Notes under the pieces: generated by a model
Told to the model about the DNA's origin: nothing
Databases searched by the model: none
Seen by the model: the letters and a program-made list of their open reading frames with translations, nothing else
NCBI GenBank assembly: GCA_018821745.1
Contig: JAHJLU010000104.1
Span: 1 to 22,299 of the forward strand
Reading direction: 5' to 3'
DNA length: 22,299 nucleotides
Origin: Myxococcota bacterium
GTDB taxonomy: Bacteria; Myxococcota_A; Polyangia; HGW-17
Shown here: one piece after another, positions 16,291 through 22,299 of the stretch
Layout: each line of letters starts with the position of its first letter
Position numbering within the stretch: the first letter of the stretch is position 1
Position numbers and translations under genes: made by a program

Positions 16291-19200
16291 ATCATCCACC
16301 CCGGGCACCCTTGATACACGAGGACTATTTTTCCCGATCACTCCACGATCATTACGCCATCGAGGCCTCTGCCGGGACGGGAAAAACCTACACCATCATG
16401 AAGATGGTGGTGGACTTGATCCTCCGGGGTGTTCCACTGGAAAATATCCTCCTGGTGACTTTCACGGAGAAGGCAACGGCGGAGCTCAAGAGTCGGTTGC
16501 GGGAAAAACTGCTGGCTCTCACCAATTTTCACGGGGAGGAATCCGGGGCCGCGGATCAGCCTCAGCCATCACCCGATCAGGCGCTGCTCCGAACCGCCGC
16601 CTCACAGGTGGACAGTGCACAGATTTTTACCATCCACGGCTTCGCAAACAAGATCCTCCATGAGTTCAGTTTCCTCAACGATCTTCCCCTTGTCCGGCAG
16701 CAGGGGGCTGTTCTGGATCTGTTTCAAAAAGAGTTCCACCGGTTTATCGAGGAGTTTGTCACCGCCGACCCCATACTCCACGCCATGGCATCATGGTATG
16801 TGGAGTCCGCCAGTACGACTGACCTCATGAACCTGCTGCAAGAATCACTGGGGGTCTACCAATATATACCCTCTTTCGACCCCGAGGCCTTCTCGCTGAG
16901 ACTGACACCTTTCCATTCCCTGTGTTCCCCCTCCTTCATCAGCACCCTGGAGGGCTATCTCAGGGATCCGGCAGTCCCCACAAAAAGTTTGAAAATACCA
17001 ACTCTCCTGAAGGTGTTTGAGCAAGCCCTCGGGCTTGTGGCGCAAACCGCCTCTTTTTCTGCCGCCGCCATGGGGTCTGTTCTGGACCTGATGGAGCTCT
17101 TCTCCGGCAAAACCCCTTCTAAATATTTAACCTTTATGATTGACAGCGCCGCTCTCCCCGGTGCCCCGGTGCACGGGGAGATAGTTGATTTTGTTTCCCT
17201 GCTGAAGGTTATCCGGGGGTCCCTTTTGTCACCTCTCGTCATCGTGGGACGATCGCTGGGCGAGCCCCTGGCTCTGCAGATACGCGATACCAAGCTCACC
17301 ATGGGGGTCGTGGAGTTCGATGATATGATCCGCCTGCTCCATGGGGCACTTCTCCAGGAGGACTCCCACCTGGTCTCTGAGCTTAGAAGACGTTATACTC
17401 ATGGCATCATAGATGAATTTCAGGATACCGATCCCCGTCAGTGGGAAATTTTCCGGGCCATTTTTCTTCCTTCGGGGTCCCTCTCCATTGTTGGAGATCC
17501 CAAACAGGCAATCTATGGCTTTCGGGGCGCTGATCTCTACACCTATCTGATGGCACGGAAGACTCTCCTGAACCACTCCTCGGGAGTGCCCGTCACCCTC
17601 ACCACCAATTACCGCTCCACAGGACCCATGGTCCAGTGTTTCAATCAACTGTTCGCAAACCCTTCCATCCCCTGGTTTACCCACGAAGTGACCTGTGATC
17701 CCTCCCTGTCGGGACGCACGACCCCTGATTCATCTCCGCCACTTGAGCTGCTCCGACCCGAGACCACACCGGACAGCTCCCTCGATGATATTCTCTCGTC
17801 ACACCTTGACCTCCTGTGTCGGCGGCTCCTGGCCCTTCTGGAAACATACCAGCCCAACGACGTATTTATTCTTTCCAATACGCGGCGGGAGCTGGAAACC
17901 ATGGCGCAAAAACTCGAAGAGTACCGGATCCCCTTCTCCTTTTATAAAAGAGAGGGGCTCTTTGATTCCCCTGAGGCCATCCAGATACTCTCCCTCCTTG
18001 AGGCCATCGCCCAGCCCTGGGCAACCCGTAGAGCAGCAAAAGCCTGCCTCACGGAATTTTTCTCATTCTCCCCGATCGAGATACGGGATTTCCTGGAGAA
18101 GGACAACTCTCTCCCCATCGAACCCCTCCTGGGCCACTTGAATCATCTGGCATCAGAAGGCAGATACGGCACCATGTTTGACCGGCTCCTGGAAAAAACC
18201 GGCTATATGGAGCGCCGGCTGTCGGCAAAGGAAGGACAGCAACTCCTTATAACAACACAGATCTTTCAAATCCTCCGGGATGTGGGAGAGACCGATGCCC
18301 TCACGCTGGAACAGCTCATAGAGCAACTCAAGGGTTACATATCCGGGATCCTTTTTGACGAGGGGAGCACCCTCAACCTGCAACCTTCCGAGACCACCCG
18401 GGACCAAAGGCCCGGTGTGCAGCTCCTCACCATGCACAAATCCAAGGGTCTGGAGGCGAAGGTCGTGTTTCTCATCGGCGGGCTCTCCAAGGGCAGGACC
18501 AGCGGAAAATTTACCAGTTGGCATTCGATCCCGGACAACGGGATGGTTGTGGGAGTTCTCCCCCAGGATCCCCGGATCATCTCCCGCCACGATCAGGAGA
18601 AGGCCGGAGAGGTGGAGCGGCTTTACTATGTGGCCCTGACAAGAGCCTCCGAAAAGCTCGTGCTCCCATTGTTCACCGACAGGGAGGGACTTCCCCTGGC
18701 GCTCATCAAGGGACGATACGCTGTTCTCAACAGACACCTGGCTCTCCTGATGCAGGAATCTGTCATGGGGGAGCTGGCCACAGTCATAAACGATCTGGAT
18801 CAGTTCACGCCCCTGGCCCCGAGCGCCCCGGATATTGACCGGGCGGTTCCACCAACGGGGATCTGGGATCCCGAGGAGATCGAGCGACACCGAGGACCCC
18901 GTCTCTACTCCTATTCTTCCCTCACTCGCGGTGCCGCTCCTGACCATATCCCCCTGCTCTCCTTTGAACACCATGACCTCGGTGAGAGGGAGGAGAGTTC
19001 CGGTGCAGTCTTCGGGTCCTTTGTCCATGAACTCATGGAGCACGCCCACCTGCCTGAGATGATGGACACTTCCTTTGAAGACTGGAGACAATCTCCCCGG
19101 ACCACTGCGCTCCTGAAGTCCGCATCTCTTGGATACGAACTTCTGGCAGGCGAGGAGGAGAATGGCCTCGTCTTATGTCACCGCGGCCTCACAGCACCCT

Positions 19201-19658
19201 GCTCTATTTCCGGCCTTTCACTGCCCCTGGGACTTTGTCAACTTAAAGATTATAAAAGGGAAATGGAGTTTTTATTCCCTGTCTCAGAGTGCAGGGTGGA
19301 TCAGGGGAAAGTGCTCCGGGTGGCCACTCAGACGCAGGACCCGGAAAACTTCATGAGGGGTTTCATGGATGTGGTCTTCAGCCACCATGGGACCCTCTGG
19401 ATTCTGGACTGGAAAACCGATATTTTGCCAAAATATTGTCCTGATACCATTTCTGAACACGCTCAAAATCATTATGCCGTCCAGGCCCTGATCTATGCGG
19501 CGGCGATCAGTCGCCTGGCGGGCCTCATCAATGAAGAGACCTACGAAAAGCATTTTGGCGGCATTCTCTACAGTTTTCTGAGGGGATATACCGCCCACAC
19601 CGACTCCCTGACCCTGATCCGTCCTGGCTTCTCAGATCTCGCCCCCCTGCTCGGGTGA
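16287..19658 (+). CDS. recB: RecBCD enzyme subunit RecB (exodeoxyribonuclease V beta)
   Basis: A 1123-residue protein, a little shorter than E. coli RecB (about 1180). It is an SF1A 3'-5' helicase and nuclease that processes double-strand breaks. All helicase motifs are intact: EASAGTGKT (Lys33), LVTFTEKATAELKSRL, IDEFQDTDP (Asp376, Glu377), VGDPKQAIYGFRGAD (about 402-416), TTNYRS, LLTMHKSKGLE (about 713) and ERLYYVALTRA (about 777-787). The C-terminal nuclease domain is also complete: His914 in FGSFVHELMEHA, Asp1028 in GFMDVVF, and Asp1041 and Lys1043 in LDWKTD, then QALIYAAA. The start is fixed by the overlap with recC. No recD follows: the next gene is a lipoprotein after a terminator, so RecD, if present, must be encoded elsewhere. 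Confidence 0.96.
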   Translation: MNHPPRAPLIHEDYFSRSLHDHYAIEASAGTGKTYTIMKMVVDLILRGVPLENILLVTFTEKATAELKSRLREKLLALTNFHGEESGAADQPQPSPDQALLRTAASQVDSAQIFTIHGFANKILHEFSFLNDLPLVRQQGAVLDLFQKEFHRFIEEFVTADPILHAMASWYVESASTTDLMNLLQESLGVYQYIPSFDPEAFSLRLTPFHSLCSPSFISTLEGYLRDPAVPTKSLKIPTLLKVFEQALGLVAQTASFSAAAMGSVLDLMELFSGKTPSKYLTFMIDSAALPGAPVHGEIVDFVSLLKVIRGSLLSPLVIVGRSLGEPLALQIRDTKLTMGVVEFDDMIRLLHGALLQEDSHLVSELRRRYTHGIIDEFQDTDPRQWEIFRAIFLPSGSLSIVGDPKQAIYGFRGADLYTYLMARKTLLNHSSGVPVTLTTNYRSTGPMVQCFNQLFANPSIPWFTHEVTCDPSLSGRTTPDSSPPLELLRPETTPDSSLDDILSSHLDLLCRRLLALLETYQPNDVFILSNTRRELETMAQKLEEYRIPFSFYKREGLFDSPEAIQILSLLEAIAQPWATRRAAKACLTEFFSFSPIEIRDFLEKDNSLPIEPLLGHLNHLASEGRYGTMFDRLLEKTGYMERRLSAKEGQQLLITTQIFQILRDVGETDALTLEQLIEQLKGYISGILFDEGSTLNLQPSETTRDQRPGVQLLTMHKSKGLEAKVVFLIGGLSKGRTSGKFTSWHSIPDNGMVVGVLPQDPRIISRHDQEKAGEVERLYYVALTRASEKLVLPLFTDREGLPLALIKGRYAVLNRHLALLMQESVMGELATVINDLDQFTPLAPSAPDIDRAVPPTGIWDPEEIERHRGPRLYSYSSLTRGAAPDHIPLLSFEHHDLGEREESSGAVFGSFVHELMEHAHLPEMMDTSFEDWRQSPRTTALLKSASLGYELLAGEEENGLVLCHRGLTAPCSISGLSLPLGLCQLKDYKREMEFLFPVSECRVDQGKVLRVATQTQDPENFMRGFMDVVFSHHGTLWILDWKTDILPKYCPDTISEHAQNHYAVQALIYAAAISRLAGLINEETYEKHFGGILYSFLRGYTAHTDSLTLIRPGFSDLAPLLG

Positions 19659-19699
19659 CCGCATGTGGACACCACTGACCGTATGCGGCCGGCTTTTTT
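19659..19699 (+). terminator. Intrinsic terminator after recB
   Basis: Beginning right after the recB stop, CCGCAT (19659-19664) pairs with ATGCGG (19683-19688), enclosing an inner stem GTGG-ACA-CCAC (19665-19675). Six T residues follow at 19694-19699 after CCGGC. It ends the recCB unit and separates it from the next gene. The remaining bases up to 19808 are A/T-rich around 19735-19765 and probably hold the lipoprotein promoter, but no clear boxes stand out. Confidence 0.7.
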
Positions 19700-19808
19700 C
19701 GGATCATCTCTGGGTTACTCTCTCTGAATAGCCTAACTTTATTAAGAAAATAAAAAATTCCAATCATGGCCCTCTCCTTGCATTCCCCACCCCGCAGGAG
19801 GTTACACC

Positions 19809-21401
19809 ATGAACATCATCACCCACTTTTTCCCTGCATTTTTGTTTTTTACCGCCTGTGGAATGGAGGGGCCTGCACCCCTCTCGTGCCCACAGCTCTC
19901 GTACCCCACACAGACGCTCACGGAGATCGCTCCCAGCCAGAAGGTCGTCCTGCTTTTTGACCGACCCATTTTTGCCCCCGCAGAGGGGGCGTACCTGGTC
20001 AAGGCAAGGGATGCGGGATTCTGCACGCCAGCGTGTCCCGGATTCTGCGTGGGAAAAAGGTGCCAGGTGTCGCGGGTGGATGATAATTTCCTCTCCGATG
20101 CTGGCTCACCAAGCCTCTCCCAGAGCCACACAGCCATGACCATCCCCATCACCATGGAGGAGGAAGGAAATCGTATCCAGGTAAAACCCGCCTACGGGTC
20201 CTTTGAACCCGATACTCTCTATCAACTGATCCTCACCCCCCACATCTCGGACAGTCAGGGGATGCCCCTTCTGGACCCCACGGGACAAGCCCGGGCCTTC
20301 CCCATTAATCTTGTAACGTTGCCCGACAACCGGGAGACTCCCGAGTTGACCATGATCTACCCGCAAAATGAAGCAAAGAACATTCCTCTGAATCTCTCCT
20401 TTTTGATCCTGGGATCAAGCCAACATCTTGGAAACACAGATAATATAAGCATGATCCTCTATCCCGTCGAAGGAAATGCTGCCAATGAACCCATTGCACT
20501 CCTCCCGGAACGCAGAGGCGTTTGCCCGGATTTATTCCCCGACTGCCTGATCCTGTGGCCGCTGAGAACTCTGGATCCAAAAATCTCTTACAGCCTGAAG
20601 GTCCTCGAGGGGAGCAACTCCCAGGCAGATATTTTACCACCATGGCTTGATATTCCATGGTTTTCAACGGGAGAGATCTCCTGGGCCTTTCCTCTCACTC
20701 TGGGGGCGTTTTCCACGGAAGTCATCACGGGATGCTTCCATATCTCCTGGGAGGCATCCTCACCGGCTGTCTACGATGTTATCCTGGAAGACGGAACTGT
20801 TGCGGGACGATTCTTCAGCCCACAGGGGCTGGTGGAGATGGCGGTCTCCCATGACAATATTTTCCGGATCCGGGGGCAGGGACTGGATGGCTCCGTGGTC
20901 ACAGGACCCTCTATGGCCTTCCCAAATAAAGGCAGCACCTCCCCCCGGGTGGTCCTGACGGAGATCTACGCCAACCCGCTTGGAAAGGAACCGACCCAGG
21001 AATACGTTGAAATAATGAATATTTCAAGCAGTGTCATTGAACTGGAGGGATACCGCATCACCGATGATCCCGCTCTCGAGGGAGATCTGCTCCCACCCTT
21101 CTCCCTGGCGCCGGGCGGGCGGGCTGTCATTGTGGGCTCCACCTTCACCACCACCAGTGAGGATCCCGCCCCCGACAGCAGTGACCAGATAATATACCTG
21201 GGGAACAGCCTGGTAAACAGTGGCATGGGGAACAGCGGGGAACCTGTCTATCTTTTTAATAGCCAGGGAGGATTGGAGAGCCGATACGGCGGATGGAAGA
21301 TATTCACGGGGATGGACGGGCAGTCGGTGGAGCGAAAAACACCAACATCCTGTGATGTTGATCAGAACTGGTATTTTTCAACACCCACACCGGGTCAGTA
21401 G
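19809..21401 (+). CDS. Lipoprotein with Ig-like domains and C-terminal lamin-tail domain
   Basis: A 530-residue protein with an excellent ribosome binding site (AGGAGG at 19796-19801, seven bases before the ATG). MNIITHFFPAFLFFTAC is a lipoprotein signal with Cys17 (FTAC lipobox). Residues about 43-165 and 176-295 resemble Ig-like/Big_5 modules: IYPQNEAKNIPLNLSFLI opens the second, and both carry paired cysteines in loops. From about 378 to the end is a lamin-tail domain: VLTEIYANPLGKEPTQEYVEIMNIS, ELEGYRITDD and LAPGGRAVIVG, closing with RKTPTSCDVDQNWYFSTPTPG. In bacteria this domain is found on exported proteins, often beside nucleases or adhesins; no enzymatic domain is visible here. A surface-exposed structural or binding role is inference. 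It converges on trxB with only 11 bases between stop codons. Confidence 0.88.
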   Translation: MNIITHFFPAFLFFTACGMEGPAPLSCPQLSYPTQTLTEIAPSQKVVLLFDRPIFAPAEGAYLVKARDAGFCTPACPGFCVGKRCQVSRVDDNFLSDAGSPSLSQSHTAMTIPITMEEEGNRIQVKPAYGSFEPDTLYQLILTPHISDSQGMPLLDPTGQARAFPINLVTLPDNRETPELTMIYPQNEAKNIPLNLSFLILGSSQHLGNTDNISMILYPVEGNAANEPIALLPERRGVCPDLFPDCLILWPLRTLDPKISYSLKVLEGSNSQADILPPWLDIPWFSTGEISWAFPLTLGAFSTEVITGCFHISWEASSPAVYDVILEDGTVAGRFFSPQGLVEMAVSHDNIFRIRGQGLDGSVVTGPSMAFPNKGSTSPRVVLTEIYANPLGKEPTQEYVEIMNISSSVIELEGYRITDDPALEGDLLPPFSLAPGGRAVIVGSTFTTTSEDPAPDSSDQIIYLGNSLVNSGMGNSGEPVYLFNSQGGLESRYGGWKIFTGMDGQSVERKTPTSCDVDQNWYFSTPTPGQ

Positions 21402-21412
21402 GAACGCTCCTC

Positions 21413-22299
21413 TCAATGATTATTCTCTATGAGCCATTTTTCAACATCAAGGGCAGCCTTGCAACCGGAACCGGCAGCGGTAATAGCCTGTTTATACACA
21501 GGATCCATCACATCACCCGCAGCGAAAACACCGGGGATATTCGTGGCCGACGTTTTCCCCACGGTGTCGATGAATCCCTTGGCATCCAGCTTCACCTGAT
21601 CATGAAACAGGTTGGTGGCCGGGACGTGGCCAATGGCCACAAACATCCCGGTAACGGGAAGGGTCCTGAGTTCATTGGTCTTCACATCCTTGAGCACCAC
21701 TCCCTCAAGACCTTTGTCTTTTGGATCTCCAACAAGATCAACCACTACACTATTCCACGCGAAGGAAATTCTGGGGTGCTCCTGGGCCCGGTCACGCATA
21801 ATCTTCGAGGCTCTGAGTTCTTCGCGACGGTGGACAATGGTGACACTGCGCGCGTGGTGGGTCAAAAAGAGCGCGTCCTCAAGCGCGCTGTCGCCACCAC
21901 CCACGACACACACATCCTGATCGCGGAAGAAGAAGCCGTCACACACCGCACAGGCACTGACCCCCTGCCCCTTGAGTTTCGCCTCGTTGTCAAGTCCGAG
22001 GTAGCGTGCCGTCGCGCCCGTCGCCAAAATAACAGCGTTGGTTTTGATTGCTACCCCACCGGAGATGGTCAAAACCTTGGGGCTGGCGGTGAGCGCAAAT
22101 TTTTCAACATTCTCGAAAATGAACCGGGTCCCGAATCGCTCCGCCTGCTTTTTCAGGTCTTCAATCAACTGTGGCCCGATAACGCCGTCGGGATATCCGG
22201 GAAAATTTTCCACTTCTGTGGTCTCCATCAATTGGCCCCCAGAGGGGAACCCCTCAATGAGAAGGGGAGAAAGGCCCGCTCTCGCGGCATAGATGGCGG
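21413..22299 (-). CDS. trxB: Thioredoxin reductase, 5' end outside the window
   Basis: The leftward frame is open to the right edge, giving 294 visible residues beginning AIYAARAGLSPLLIEG. A start at 22228-22231 would cut into the conserved FAD domain and is rejected. Roughly the first 20 residues, including the FAD-binding GxGxxG, are missing. The enzyme is a cytoplasmic FAD flavoprotein passing electrons from NADPH to thioredoxin. Visible motifs are SGGQLMETTEVENFPGYPDG, the redox-active CAVC in SACAVCDGFFF, the NADPH-site VVGGGDSALEDALFL, HRREELRA, and the C-terminal FAD motif IPGVFAAGDV followed by YKQAITAAGSGCKAAL. Length and motif order match TrxB throughout, with no sign of damage. It converges with the lamin-tail lipoprotein gene. 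Confidence 0.95.
   Translation of the reverse strand, partial: AIYAARAGLSPLLIEGFPSGGQLMETTEVENFPGYPDGVIGPQLIEDLKKQAERFGTRFIFENVEKFALTASPKVLTISGGVAIKTNAVILATGATARYLGLDNEAKLKGQGVSACAVCDGFFFRDQDVCVVGGGDSALEDALFLTHHARSVTIVHRREELRASKIMRDRAQEHPRISFAWNSVVVDLVGDPKDKGLEGVVLKDVKTNELRTLPVTGMFVAIGHVPATNLFHDQVKLDAKGFIDTVGKTSATNIPGVFAAGDVMDPVYKQAITAAGSGCKAALDVEKWLIENNH

Noticed and set aside
18153..19091. 312-codon leftward open frame inside recB
   Set aside because: Lies entirely opposite the conserved helicase and linker region of RecB; no signal, motif or ribosome binding site supports it. Long antisense frames are common in GC-biased coding DNA.
22225..22231. TTG/ATG at 22226-22231 as the trxB start
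   Set aside because: The frame continues upstream with conserved thioredoxin reductase sequence (AARAGLSPLLIEG, SGGQL), so the true start is outside the window.

Overview
The window reads as a bacterial chromosome segment of roughly mid-50s % GC by eye, coding-dense, with no mobile element, CRISPR array, tRNA or rRNA that I can recognise. The best guess for the organism is a Gram-negative of the Myxococcota/Bradymonadota type (former Deltaproteobacteria). This rests on four lipid-anchored proteins, one with an Asp/Ser/Asn-rich linker after the lipidated cysteine, on FG-GAP/ASPIC and lamin-tail surface domains, on an outer-membrane barrel and on a RecBC enzyme. It is inferred from protein style, not from a search.

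Left arm (1-8790). Two lipoprotein genes run leftward, the second leaving the window. Divergent from them is a two-gene unit: a DUF1460 amidase-like cysteine hydrolase overlapping by 4 bases a large exported DUF3857/transglutaminase-like protein. A near-consensus promoter at 7194-7221 then drives a PorV/FadL-like outer-membrane barrel gene with thymidylate kinase (tmk) 7 bases behind it. This tmk has threonine where the P-loop lysine should be.

Centre (8791-12809). A 462-base non-coding stretch holds A/T tracts, short direct repeats, a possible structured RNA and three terminator-like hairpins. It separates tmk from a leftward operon of an S41 peptidase lipoprotein followed by ligA (NAD-dependent DNA ligase).

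Right arm (12943-22299). recC and recB overlap by 4 bases and end at a clear terminator, with no recD beside them. A lamin-tail-domain lipoprotein gene follows and converges on trxB (thioredoxin reductase), whose 5' end lies outside the window.

Most of the window is ordinary: DNA repair and replication housekeeping (ligA, recC, recB, tmk, trxB) interleaved with cell-surface genes. I do not see a convincing new multi-gene defence or biosynthetic system. The items most worth a second look are the tmk P-loop substitution, the DUF1460-transglutaminase pair, the recCB locus lacking recD, and the possible RNA in the 8791-9252 gap.
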